Assembly (NCBI GenBank): GCA_026724425.1
Contig: JAIUCV010000022.1
Coordinates: forward strand, 9,734,696 to 9,798,695
DNA from: Erythrophleum ivorense
Taxonomy: Eukaryota; Streptophyta; Magnoliopsida; Fabales; Fabaceae
Direction: 5' to 3'
Length of the DNA: 64,000 bases
Shown in pieces: positions 25,111 to 35,613 of the stretch. Numbering within the stretch: the stretch's first letter is position 1; the number at the start of each line of letters is the position of its first letter. The notes under the pieces are model-generated. The model saw only the letters and a list, made by a program, of their open reading frames with translations, was not told the DNA's origin and made no database searches. The position numbers were made by a program, and so were the translations under genes.

Positions 25111-26932
25111 GCTTCTCAGGTCTCCAAACTCCTACTTTTAGCCCAGAAACCCTAGTTTCTTTAATGGTAATGCTAGGAAATAATATAGGAACACTTATGA
25201 GAGACTTTTGTGTGTTGAAATTGATGGATGAATGAATCATAAGCCCCTCATGATAGTATGATTTTCTTTTATGCATTTTCTTTTCGTTTATGGTTGTTTA
25301 GTGATGACCCTAACATCAAGGTTCAAATTTCCCTATATTTTCATAACGTAACAAAACTGTAACGACTCCAAACCTTGATCATTAATTATTAATTGTATAT
25401 TTAACTATAATTACTATGTTTAGAAGGTAGGGTTGTCACACTGAGCTTTCCAGAAAGTTATAATTTTCATGATTTGAAATTTTTTAAAATTAGTTATGAA
25501 TTTTTGAAATTTGCATTAGAATATAGAACATGTGAAAAAATGCAAGTGTAATTGTTAAATGGAGATGTATGCCTTAAACTTGAAATTCATGATTTAAATT
25601 GTGATGTTTCTAGCTGAATAAGTGTGTTATGGATGGAAGATGATTTTGGTAAGCCCACATGACCCATTTAGCCAAAGATGAATTATTTTGGCTTTTAATA
25701 ATGGTACTTTCCACTGCCAAAGGTGCTAATTTTATGCAAATGGATATTTTATATCATTTGTAATGCAAATTAAGTAGTAACTAGATATGGTATTACATAG
25801 ATTCTTGTTCCTTGTATCATAAAACATCTAAATATACTAATTAGGAATGGAAAATAATATGGTCAGCTATCGAAGTAGCCTATGCTGAACTATTACATAA
25901 CATGGTCTAAAATTATTTCTTTTCATGATTCAAGGAAAACTAATATTACATATGGAATCCTTGCATGCTAAAACCCTTGATTCCATCAAGAACATATGAA
26001 GAAAAACCCTCATCCTCACTTTCTCTCTCTAGGTCAAAGCGATCATAGTTTAGAAACACAAGGATTTTCAATTGTTTTAAAGGAAATCTTACCTCACTGT
26101 GAAGTACTCTCCACGTAAATTAATTTCCACTAATTGATTTTTTGAAAAGAGTTCCTTTTTCACTTGGATTAGATTTGAATCTTCAAGTTTTCAAGAAAAG
26201 AAAACCACCATTAGAGAGTTTTTAGAGAAAAAAATAACTTTCCTAACTAGTGCAAGGTGAAACATGGTTGTTTATTTACCTAAACGGAGGCTTATTCTTT
26301 TTCTCTCTCCTCCCTTATGTGTGTCGCCATGGGAGAGCTCAAAATCTGAAATTGGAAGGTTGGAAAAGATGGTGAGGTGCATCATACTTCAGAAGTCTCA
26401 TTTTATAATTTTTTTAAATGACCATTTTGCCCCTACTCGTACATACACTCCGTTTGAACTCGTTTTTTAGGCATTTCAAAATTTGACTACTTCCTACAAA
26501 TTTTTGGGTGCTCTTTCACATAAAAACATTGTTTTTAGGGTTTAGATAGCTTAAAATGGTAAAAAACAACTTCGCTAAAGTCTCGATACTATTTGACACT
26601 TTCAGCACACTAGATGGGTCTTAACTGATTCTAATTATTCAATGGTTTTCAAGACCTTTGAAAACCTTGATGAACTTAATTTTATGATTAAAATTGTTTT
26701 TCTTAAGTTTTCTAAAATTTGTTCAAAATTACAATTTTGTCACTGATATATCCTTTTTCTCCATTTTGCTATTTTAGCTTTATTTTCTTTCCGTGTATGT
26801 TTTTCTAACCCCATTTCTTAATATGCTAATTAATATTATACCCTTATTTGGCCTTAATTTAATTTACTTTAGACTCCTCTTTTATTAACATATCGGTCCT
26901 AATTCAGTTAAAAAGCTAGTTGTTATAAGATA

Positions 26933-27328
26933 CACTTAGGTACACAAAACATAATGGGTTTGTATTAAAGCATGCAATCATGAAAGTAACTGTTAGCCTA
27001 ACATAAATACACATGACTCATCTTAGGAGGAAATTTCATATAATTCAAAGAATCAGTTGTTAATTATGATAAAGATTCATTACATGAGTTATTCTTATTT
27101 ATTCACAAGAAGAAGCATTGAAATCTAAATTTTAGAGTTTTTTATAAATTAGGAATCTAATTATTTATTTATAAGTTGTATTATTTTCTTAGTTCATAAT
27201 TATTTTGAGTTTTCTATTTTTCTAGATAATGGGGATAATTAGGGAATTAGTACTTGATTAATTTTTTTGTGGAAATGATATTGTATTAATTCTTATATTA
27301 TTATGTGACCAGCAAACAATTATCAATA
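26933..27328 (+). repeat. ATH 5' LTR, second part
   Basis: Continues the LTR interrupted at 5524 and aligns with 34863-35266 (tacacttaggtac, then catgcaatcatga; end block gtgacc then atca). The last base is uncertain between 27325 (atca) and 27328 (ata). Followed after 5 bases by the PBS-like sequence. Confidence 0.8.
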
Positions 27329-27333
27329 AGTTT

Positions 27334-27351
27334 TGGTGCCATTGCTAAGGA
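27334..27351 (+). other. ATH primer-binding site (decayed)
   Basis: TGGTGCCATTGCTAAGGA immediately after the 5' LTR. Athila-type elements use a PBS of form TGGCGCCGTTGCCGGGGA, usually assigned to tRNA-Asp. Over 18 positions the five differences are all C-to-T or G-to-A transitions, the pattern expected from cytosine deamination. Confidence 0.7.
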
Positions 27352-28861
27352 AGACATAATCAATATCAATTTGATAATTATTTTTATTTTGTTTTTTTAT
27401 TTATTTTATTATTTATTTTTTTTTCCTTATTTGTATTTTTGATTTTTTTCCTTTACTTTCCTTATTTGTTATTTGTGTTTTCCTTATTCCTTGAGGTGTG
27501 AATGGATACATTCCTATTTCTATTTTTGTTTTTCTTATTCCTTGAGTATCTCCTAACTTGTTAATTTATAATTTTTTTCATTTTCCTTTTTTAATTTTTG
27601 GTTAATTTTCCTAATTTTCCTTTCCCTTTTTGAAGTTTCTCTTAGGTTTAAGTAGTTTACTATATGGTAGTCTAGCATGGAGCTTTGAGGATCATGGCAA
27701 AATTGTTCAATACTAGCAGTAACCCCTACAAATCTAGGGGTTGTAAAAAAATGTGGGCCTCACAATAAAAAAAATAAAAAAATTTGGAAAAAAAATTTAA
27801 AAAAAGAAAAAAGTATGAATGAATAGTGCAACATAGTGCGTGAAAAGTATATAATAGTACATAAACAACCCCCCGGTAACACGATGTTATAAATAGTGGA
27901 AGGAACAATGCAAAATGAACAGTGAAAAGGCCACAACTTTTTATATATAAGGAAGATTAGGGAGCTCCTTTTGCTTTAAATATTTTCCCTTATTACTAAT
28001 TAATTTGCGTTGGTGTAAGTTATTTAAGGTTTTAGGTAATTTAAAAAAAAATTTCTTAATTTCATTTTTATTTTTATTTCCTTTATTTTTTATTTTTGGT
28101 TAATTCTTTTTTAATTTCCTTTTTTTTGTGGAGATCAAATCAATCCTTTTATCATCCTAATAAACTTGTTTATCTTATCATCCAAAACTACTAATTCCCT
28201 TCTTCCCTTTTGACTATGCATCATCTCATTTATTTTGCATAATAACAACATACTAGTTTAAAACTTTTTCACCATGTTTTCATGTCTAAGGATGGGGAAT
28301 ACATAGAAGTGATAATGAGGAATTTGTGATCATTATTTTTTTAAAAAAATTTTGGCTTTTCATTTGGAAGGGTAGAGTGTCAATAATGTCACACTTCATG
28401 TCTACACCATAACTAGCAACTTACAAGTGTGCTACAACTTGCCATTACAAGTGTTTTCAATGTTTTAATTTAAATAAAAAAAGATAAATTAGAATAAAAA
28501 GAGACTTATTCCTCCTCACCTTGCTTTTTTTTTTTTAAATTTAATTACTTACCAATGTTAAGAATAACGTTCCATTTTAAGTTTAAAGGTAACAGAATGA
28601 TTTTAATATTGATTTAAGTTTTGGAAAATTTTAAAACTTTTATTAGGATGAATTGTTAATATTATTTTTGATTTCATTGCAAAATCTTTCAAAAATTGAA
28701 AAAAAAACCTTTTTTGATTTAAATGTATAATTACTTATTGAAAGCAATTGTTATTCCTTTGGATGTTGTTTGGTTTCCAATGAGGAAGAATAATTGTTAA
28801 AGATTGTATGATTGATAGGAATTTTTTTTAGAACGACATTAGTGGATTAGTTTATGTTAAT
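27352..28861 (+). other. ATH leader region, low-complexity, no ORF
   Basis: Very T-rich from 27370 to 27620 (tttatttt, ttccttatt words) and A/T-rich elsewhere. At 27720-27743 a short inverted repeat (aacccct / aggggtt, 8-base loop) stands out. No coding similarity in any frame. T7 is inserted at its right end and the interior resumes at 32744. Confidence 0.6.
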
Positions 28862-30923
28862 TGTAACATCCGGTCCCTTCGTAAACGTGAGAAACGCAAT
28901 GTTCGGTTTCTCCGTAAACGTCAGAAATGGGCCAAATATAAAAGGAAGTCCTCGAAATAGAAGGAATTAGGGCCAACTAAAATTATGATAAAATTTTAAA
29001 TATTAGAAAATGAGGATTTGAGATTTGAGATGCCCAAAAACCAGAGCCAGAAGAGCTCAAAAAATTTGCGGAAGAAAGTAGGGGTATTTTGGTAATTTTT
29101 GAAAAATTTTGAAAACTCACAGGAGAGCTTTTTAAATGGAAAGTTTGAGCTTTCCGTGGTTCTCAGAGGCCCTGAAAACCATGGGAACCCCTAGATCAGT
29201 TAAAACTCCTTCGGTGAGCGATTTCGGCAAAGGTTGAGCAAAACTTTGACCGAATGGTTCAGAATAGTTTCAAATCCTTTTTGAGTGATTCCAAAGGCAA
29301 TTCTTATGATTAAGAGCCTAAGGAATATGATGGAAAAGATGGATTTCAAAAAGGAGTTGATATGAGTCTAAAATGAAAAAGCCAAGAAAAGGGATTAAAA
29401 TGCAAAAGTAAAAAGTTGCATAAAGTGACTTTTGGCTTCTTCTTATCCACGTTCCAGTAGCTCCTCTGAGTAAAATGCTCTGTTTCTGCCTAGAAAATAG
29501 AGAGAGAGAGTGGTGCACAAGATCAAGCTCAAGGGAAGAAGAAAAGCCAAGAGAAAGGTATGAATTCATGGAAACTTTTGCTCTTCCCTTTAGAAAACTT
29601 CTTCCCCTCCTTTCCTCCTCTCTTCCTATGGATTTAGTGAGGTGTTTGGTTCTGTTTTGAGCCCAGAATAGAGGGGTAAATTTCAAAATTCAAGGAGAGA
29701 GTTGAAGCAAGGAAAAGAGCTCTTGAGAAAAGCTAGGAAATCAAGGTAACTTGTTGTCTTCCATGCTTCTTCTTCCCTTCTCCTCCTTGTGATAATTTCA
29801 TCCCATATAGAGCCCAATCAAAGGGAGATGAATTCTGGTCCTAGCAAGGGAGATTCATAGATTTTGGAGTGTGAGAAGCAAGTAGGTGCAAAGAAATCAA
29901 AGAAAGAAGCATGAAAACATAAGATAGAAAAGTGAGGGATTCATGGAGACATTGTGAAATCTGTTTTGATCCATGAATTCCCTAGCTTAGATGAGTGTTT
30001 GCTTGAGTTCCTAAGATCCCTAAGAGGTCCCCCATATGCCTCTTCCTCCATGAAAATGAACAAAACCCCATGGAAAGTCATGAACCTAAAAGTTAGAAAA
30101 GTGTAGAGCATTTAAGGGGATTGTAAAAACTGATTTAATCTATGAGTTCTCTTGGCTATTTAAGTGTTTCCTTCACCTCCTACAACTCTTAAGAAGCCTC
30201 CCAAGTGTGTCTCCCATCAAGGAAAAATCAAGAAGGCCATGAACTCTTCTTCCCCCCATAGTCTCGGCCTAGGCAAGTTCCTATAGCTAGGGAGAGTTTT
30301 AAATTTTTCTAAGGCTATTCTTGAGTCATATGTGATGACTGAAAATGAGTAGAGGCCTTAGAAAAAATTTAGAACTCAAAGACAGTGAATTGGTGCCATA
30401 GGTTCCATATTAGGACCTAAAGAAGCAACATGATGCTAGGCCCTTTGTTTTAATGATGTGATAAATCTAAGAGGTTTAAAAGGAGTCAAGAATCATAATT
30501 GAAAAGAAAGAATGGGGCCTAGAAGTTATTTGATGAAGTTGCTTCATTAAATGCCTTATGGAAGCATAATGGAGCCATAAACCAAAGTAGCATCATGTAA
30601 AGTGTGTATAATGCCAAGGCTTGTTCCCATGAGTAATTCAGGTTTCTTTTGGTGTGTCTAGGCCAAGAGAAATGGTCTCCACCTCCTTGGGTGTGTGAGG
30701 TCAAGGGAGAGGAGTCAAGACTTAAGGAAAAAGTGTGTAAATACAAGCAAGGTAGCTCTCTCCATCTTCTCTCATGCATGGATGTGTGTTTAGCTTATTT
30801 TAGAATGTGTGTATGTATAATTTCAAGTTATGAAAAGTATGCTAGCATTCCTTTATATGCTATGATCCTTGATGCCATGTTATGTTTTCTAATGAGTGCA
30901 TGATATTTGTATGAGTTTACTTG

Positions 30924-31110
30924 AGTGTGGAGAGGCCAAGAACTCTTCCCTTTGGTGAGGATGAGCCAAGAACCCACGAGCTTGGTTGAAACAAAGCAAA
31001 GAGTCTCCCAAAAGCAAAGTGGGCTCCCAAGAGTATGGTTGAGTCCAAAGTGCTCAAGAATGGGTGAGGCAAGTCCAAAATCCATGAGGAGAAGTGTGAG
31101 GTCAATCCAA
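30924..31110 (+). repeat. Degenerate tandem array, longer-unit type, T7 copy
   Basis: Repeats of gtgaggatgagcc, gttgaaacaaagc, gttgagtcc and gtgaggcaagtcc separated by ~35-40 bp. Matches arrays at 39300-39495 (T9) and 18540-18715 (T6) unit by unit. Confidence 0.55.
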
Positions 31111-31259
31111 ACACTTGGTGAGCTCTTAAATGATTTGTATGAGTTGTTCACATGCCAAGTTTACTTTTAAAATGTCCATGGCTTTTATTTTCTCTATACA
31201 TGCATTTGTAAAGCTTGCTTTGCACATATTATGTGTGATTGAATGGGAGATGAGCTATT

Positions 31260-31276
31260 GGGATTCTTTGAATCTC
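31260..31276 (+). other. Conserved LTR hairpin, T7 copy
   Basis: GGGATTC, loop TTT, GAATCTC. On RNA all seven pairs form, one of them G-U. Followed by attccctcctc. Preceded by gagctatt, a block shared by all copies. Confidence 0.55.
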
Positions 31277-32743
31277 ATTCCCTCCTCACCAATGATCTAA
31301 CATGCTAGGTGGACCAAGTAACTATAGTGAAGGGAGCCAACATCAATGAAGAAGGAAGAATGACAAATCTATGTCTAGCTTTAGCCATTTTAGAACCATA
31401 ATTGTGTTTCTTGATGTATATGTTTTTGTAAATGTACCATGACTCTTGAGACACATGTAAATATAATATTATGTGATGTATACATGTATGGATATGATGT
31501 ATGAACTTTAGAAATGAATTTGGGTATGTAATGCCAAGTTATGCAAATTGGAAGTTTGATGCAAATGTGTATAAATGTGGGTTGAATGGCCAAAATGAGA
31601 TGAATGAGGTTTAGGACCATTTGGGAAGCTCACAAAAGTCTAAAATATGCTTTTAAACTTGCCCAAAAGGTGACAAGACCAAGGGGAATCCATTTGGTAA
31701 TTTTGGTACCCAATATGGAGCCAAAATTGACCATAATGGAACCCTATGCCATTTTTTGGCCAAATGAGTTAGTCTTGCCCTAAAACTTGGCATGCAATTA
31801 GGTCTCATTAAGAGATTTTTGGAAAGCTAAAGATCATAATTTTCGGAGACCTAGAGAATATTTGATGAATTTTCAAAGTTGGTATTTTTCATGGATTCTA
31901 GTATGGGTACTGTTCATACTGGCAGTTTTGAATTCTATGTCACCCGATGGCCAAATGGTGTCCAATGCTTATGAAATTTTACATGCATAAACTATAGGTC
32001 ATAAGCTTTATGTGGCCACCGAGATCACCTCATTTGGAGGTCTGAGCAGTGAGTTGTGCATGTTTGAAGTTAACTGTCAGTATCAGTAGCGCCCCATGAG
32101 TCCGGTTACTGTTCCATAGGGTCCAGCTGACTAAAAATATCTGTTTCATTCTGTAATTATTTTTAGTATCAATTTAACATTTGTAGCTTTCCAGAATGAC
32201 CGAATTTGTATGATTTCAATTTTTATAGAATTAGTTATGAATTTCAGAAATTTGTATCAGTAAGCTAAATCACAGCCCAGGCAGCCAGCAACTCTAGACC
32301 TTTTTGGATGTCAAACGTCCTCTGTGATAAATTTTATGCTCTGGATGTATTTTTAGTGTAAAGTAGACATCTATAGCTTCCCAAAATGACTAAGATTGCA
32401 TGATTTAAATTTTTCTAGATTTAGTTATGAATTTCCAAACTTTGGTCAGAAAGAGGGCCAAACCTGGCCGAACTTAAATAGTCACTTTTATTGCTCCATT
32501 TCGATTTCTATGAGTTGTGGGCATGATTTTGAGATGGAAATGAGTTGTATTGATGTATTTAAATATGAGAATATATAGCATGAGGTCACACGGTCCACGT
32601 GACTCCGAATGGAATTTTTAAGTATGACGCAACGCAAATAAAACCATTATTTTCATTCCCTTTTTCATGTACTCTCATGGAAATAATGAGGTGAAGCTTA
32701 TGAATGACATAAAATGAGATATAATTTATGGTGTTACATTAAT

Positions 32744-34086
32744 GAATTGATTTTCCATTCTCATAGAATCACTAATACGCTTTTTACAATATGTAGGATA
32801 AAATCTTGTTTTGATTTAAGATATATGAGTGGATTGGTATATTCTTGAGCTTGGACTCTAAAATTTGTTTGATTTTACCTTGAGGCAAACTCTTAGATTA
32901 AGTAATGCTTATGGATAAGATTTAGGCATTGTTTTTATAATTTGAGCCATATGAGTCTTAATTTGTTCAAAGTGTATCATTAGTACCTCCATCGAGCTTT
33001 TATTGACAACTTATGTATTTATTGCATTTTGATATATTCTTTTCTAATTATCTACATTAATCACCAAGATTGAAAAACCAATGAATACTCTTTTCAAGAA
33101 ATTTATTAAACACTTTTATTTCCTTGCTTTGGAAAGGAATATTGATAGTGAATAAGGTGACGAGGGTGGTTGTTGAAGAATTGGTATATGGATGAGAGTG
33201 ATTAAGAGACAGAGTTGAGAGCTTTTGTTATTTTGAGAGATATGCAAAATATGATGACAAAATAGCAAAATAATATATGTATCTTACTTCCCTTGTGAGA
33301 TTGCAAAATATGATGAAGGTGGAAGAAGAAAAAAATGAAAAAGAAAAAAGAATAGAAAAAAAGAAAGGAAAGAAAAAAGAAGTGCAAAACAATTAAGAAA
33401 AACAAAGAATTAGATCAAAAATCTAAGTTTGGGTAATGAAAGAAAAAATAAACAAGATATTTGGTTTATTTTGGAATTGCAAAATGCAATTCAATATTAT
33501 TTTATGTCTCTTGATCTTGTATGAGAGAGTTGAGTTGAAAAGGAAAGATATATTTAAAGGGGAATGTTCTAAAAATTGAGGAAAGAGAGGTAAAAGTGAG
33601 AGAGAGTCACTATTATTTTCTTCCTATGTACTTGATAATTACTTTCTTGAGCTTGATTAATTTTTCCCCTTAACATTTTGTTTAATATACCTGATACCTT
33701 GTGGCCTCATTACAAGCTAATGAAAGACCTGATGATCTATGAGGATTATAAGATCTACATTAGTGGAGAGATGAATGAAAAACAAGCATATGAAACTTTT
33801 AGGTGATAGATGATCTTACTAATTAATTAGTATATTTTATTTTAAGGCTTGGGTTTAGACTATTGCATGGTAAATACAATACATATTCATGAGTTGGAAA
33901 GCTTTTCATTAACCTTTTTAATTATGAAACTTGTGTTTATTCCCCTTTTTTTCTTTTCATATATATTGACTAGTGCAAGTAATGTTAAATCATGAATTTA
34001 ATACTTCCAAGGAATTTTAGCTATTTGATTAAGTGATTGTTTTGGAAAATTTTAATTCGTCTTTACTAGAGAATGAGCAAAGAATT
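32744..34086 (+). other. ATH 3' untranslated interior
   Basis: Resumes the ATH interior after T7. AT-rich, with an A-rich run at 33325-33420 (gaaaaaga words) that gives a spurious phenylalanine-rich frame on the minus strand. Athila-like elements have a long non-coding segment upstream of the 3' LTR, and the text here (for example the stretch ending tagagaatgagcaaag at ~34083) fits that. No env-like or pol-like frame seen. Confidence 0.5.
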
Positions 34087-34101
34087 AAGTTTAGGGAAAT
34101 T
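34087..34101 (+). other. ATH polypurine tract
   Basis: aagtttagggaaatt directly abutting the 3' LTR start TGATAAG. Equivalent Athila-type tracts read AAGTTTGGGGG; the fit is good apart from transitions and an A insertion. Confidence 0.65.
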
Positions 34102-35266
34102 TGATAAGTATAAAAATTACATGTTTTACTAACCTTAAAATTGGAATATTTAAATTTAATTGACTTGATTATGATGCAATTTGGAGATTATGAATTCATT
34201 TTAATTAAATTGTTTTTATTTGTTTTATTTTAATCAAGGCTTACCATTTAGTTATTCAAGTGTTTTGCTAGAATAATATTGGTTTAAGTTTTTTATTTTA
34301 CATTAGGATAAATTATTCTATTTTGATTAGGATAGAATTCTTTTATTTTCTTTTAGAGTAATTGAAGGAATCTAACTCTCTCTTTTATTTTTTGTATATA
34401 AGAGTACCTAGAGATTAGAAAAGGCATGCCTTAACTAAAGGATAGGCTTTGAACTGCCAACACCATAGGAGACTTAAAGGATCCTTCTTGGAGTTATTGC
34501 CATTAATTTTGTTTTGTTTTCTACTTTCTTTTCTTTATAAATTCTCTTAGGATATTAGTTTTAATTATGAATAGCTAAACCCTTTTCTAGGGTTTGAATA
34601 GAATTATTTATAGATTATGTTTAATTTTCGAATATTCATGTAATGAATTCTCATCTAAATTAATTTATTATTCAGTTTATATTTTTTTTACAATTTAGTG
34701 GCCACTTATTGTGAATATTAGATTTGTAGTGAGAAAGATTAGAAGTGAATAACTATAGAAGATTACCTGAATAATAGACTTAGGTTTAGATTCTATAGTC
34801 TATAGATGTTATCTAGGTAGGATTGTAACCTGCATATATGCCAAGTTGCTCCATGAAGGGGTACACTTATGTCCATAAAATGTAATGGATTTGTGTTAGA
34901 GCATGCGATCATGAGGGTAGATGTAAGCCTAACATAAATACATTTAACTTATCTTGGGAGAAAATTTCACATAATTTAGGGAATTAGCCTTTGATTATGA
35001 TAGAAATTAATTACACAAATTATTCTTATTTATTTACAAAAAAAATTGAAATCTAAATTCCAAAGTTGTTCGTAAATTAGGAATCTAGATATTTATTTTA
35101 TGAGTTACATTGTTTTCTTAATTAATAATTATTTTAAAATTTTTATTTTTCTAGATAATAGGGATAATTAGAGAATTGGTACTTGATTAACCTTTCTTAT
35201 GAGAACAATACTCTATTCATTCTTATACTATTATGTGACCTATACACTTGCAAAAAATCATCTATA
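34102..35266 (+). repeat. ATH 3' LTR
   Basis: TGATAAGTAT at the start and a tgtgacc...ttgcaaaaaatcatctata end, 1165 bp, collinear with the two-part 5' LTR. End position 35266 is chosen because the next five bases, TCAAC, repeat the five before the 5' LTR. A TATA-like TATATAAG lies at 34395-34402. Confidence 0.8.
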
Positions 35267-35271
35267 TCAAC

Positions 35272-35613
35272 CTTCTAAGTTTGATGGCAGAAATGCCCCC
35301 AAACTTGTCCTTTATTGTGATCCACATGGTTTGAGTCATGGGATTACTTTCAAACTCACACATGAGATCATTAGCCATACCACTCAACAACATTATGTAA
35401 TTTGTTATTTTTCTTCTAGACTCTAAAAGCTTCATGATATCTTCTATGTTGTTGCATGTTTCCATGTTCTAGCTTACCTATGAAGGGCTAAAAGTCTCCA
35501 AAACATCATATTCTTCAAAGATGTACTGAATCTTATGGTACTAAATATCATAATTTTCATCATTCAGTTTGTCACCCTTATTCAAGTTTATAATGGTTGT
35601 CTTAGAAGCCATT
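35272..35613 (-). pseudogene. Ty1/copia gag relic, N-terminal half
   Basis: Read on the minus strand from an ATG at 35613, the frame opens with MASKTTIINLNKG, then NDENYDI, an in-frame TAG where a tryptophan is usual, then YHKIQYIFEEYDVLE. After a further stop it continues with SGMANDLM, an MWITIKDKFG-like word and ISAIKLRRL. This order is the N-terminal part of plant copia Gag (UBN2-type capsid). ATH is inserted at 35271, and the frame picks up again at 4748 with LKFDTYK. Dead: several stops. Product would be the structural capsid protein of the virus-like particle. Confidence 0.75.

Larger units (their letters stand above)
20937..25440 (+). mobile_element. C1: C-family solo LTR with a nested copia-like LTR
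   Basis: Starts TGTAACACTCC at 20937 and ends GGTTGTCACA at 25440, with exact TSD CTGAG (20932-20936 and 25441-25445). Starts like C2 (TGTAACACCCC, then aaaattaattaag) and shares with it the pyrimidine-rich ccctaaac...ttccc stretch and the block around 23725-24150 matching 43660-44160. The C1/C2 match breaks near 22150 and resumes at 23722, marking a nested insertion of about 1.6 kb. Net length about 2.9 kb. Segment 24650-25110 is locally GC-richer and repetitive. Confidence 0.85.
7310..25797 (+). mobile_element. T3: T-family solo LTR hosting T4, T6 and C1
   Basis: Starts TGTAATATCT at 7310 and ends GGTATTACA at 25797. Exact TSD TAGAT lies at 7305-7309 and 25798-25802. Own segments are 7310-7882, 15006-16720, 20155-20936 and 25446-25797; net length after removing the three nested LTRs is about 3.4 kb, equal to other family members. 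Plus-strand landmarks occur in the expected order: the tctaggccaag block near 16035, the 31-bp tandem array near 16315-16475, the hairpin block near 16615. No internal retrotransposon domains. It is the third layer of the nest, inside T2. Confidence 0.85.
5525..26927 (-). mobile_element. T2: T-family solo LTR split by T3
   Basis: Starts tgtaacaccc at 5525 and ends gttgttata at 26927 (TGTTACA with one transition). It is flanked by exact 5-bp TSDs AGATA (5520-5524 and 26928-26932). Own sequence is 5525-7309 and 25803-26927, about 2.9 kb after removing T3. Orientation is minus: the conserved hairpin block is antisense at 6077-6094, and the minus-strand start TATAACAACTA matches the start of T8 (TGTAACAACTA), whose net length is also about 2.9 kb. 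It is a solo LTR: no PBS, polypurine tract or internal domain between the ends. It sits inside the 5' LTR of ATH. Confidence 0.85.
28862..32738 (+). mobile_element. T7: T-family solo LTR, best-preserved copy
   Basis: Starts TGTAACATCC at 28862 and ends GGTGTTACA at 32738, 3877 bp, uninterrupted, exact TSD TTAAT (28857-28861 and 32739-32743). Landmarks: donor-like AAAGGTATG and CAAGGTAAC with GT at 29558 and 29746, ctaggccaag block near 30660, third donor-like site with GT at 30752, CATGCATG at 30773-30780, tandem array 30924-31110, hairpin 31260-31276, CACGTG at 32596-32601. The small frames at 29318-29686 and 30828-31151 run antisense through these blocks and recur only because the LTR recurs. 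Inserted in the ATH interior. Confidence 0.92.
4749..35266 (+). mobile_element. ATH: Athila-like Ty3/gypsy-type element, non-coding, heavily nested
   Basis: Whole element with its nested insertions. The 5' LTR is 4749-5524 plus 26933-27328; the PBS is near 27334; the interior is 27352-28861 plus 32744-34086; the polypurine tract ends at 34101; the 3' LTR is 34102-35266. The TSD is TCAAC (4744-4748 and 35267-35271). Removing the element restores a continuous copia gag frame, which supports the boundaries. After removing T7 the interior is about 2.9 kb and contains no recognisable gag, protease, RT, RNase H or integrase. It is therefore either internally deleted or a large non-autonomous derivative. 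LTR layout (TGATAAG start, GTGACC near the end), TGGYGCC-type PBS and AAGTTTAGGG polypurine tract are Athila-like by established knowledge; the exact lineage is inference. Confidence 0.75.

Noticed and set aside
27720..27743. Small inverted repeat as a terminator or MITE end
   Set aside because: Stem of only 7 bp, no paired distal copy, no TSD; bacterial-type terminators do not apply here.
29318..29686. 122-codon minus frame
   Set aside because: It lies in the purine-rich part of T7, antisense to the LTR, and the equivalent region of T9 gives a different, interrupted frame. No domain.
30828..31151. 107-codon minus frame and overlapping frames in T5 and T7
   Set aside because: They recur because the tandem array recurs; the peptide is repetitive and not conserved in frame between copies.
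33202..33405. Phenylalanine-rich minus frame
   Set aside because: Produced by an A-rich low-complexity run in the ATH interior.
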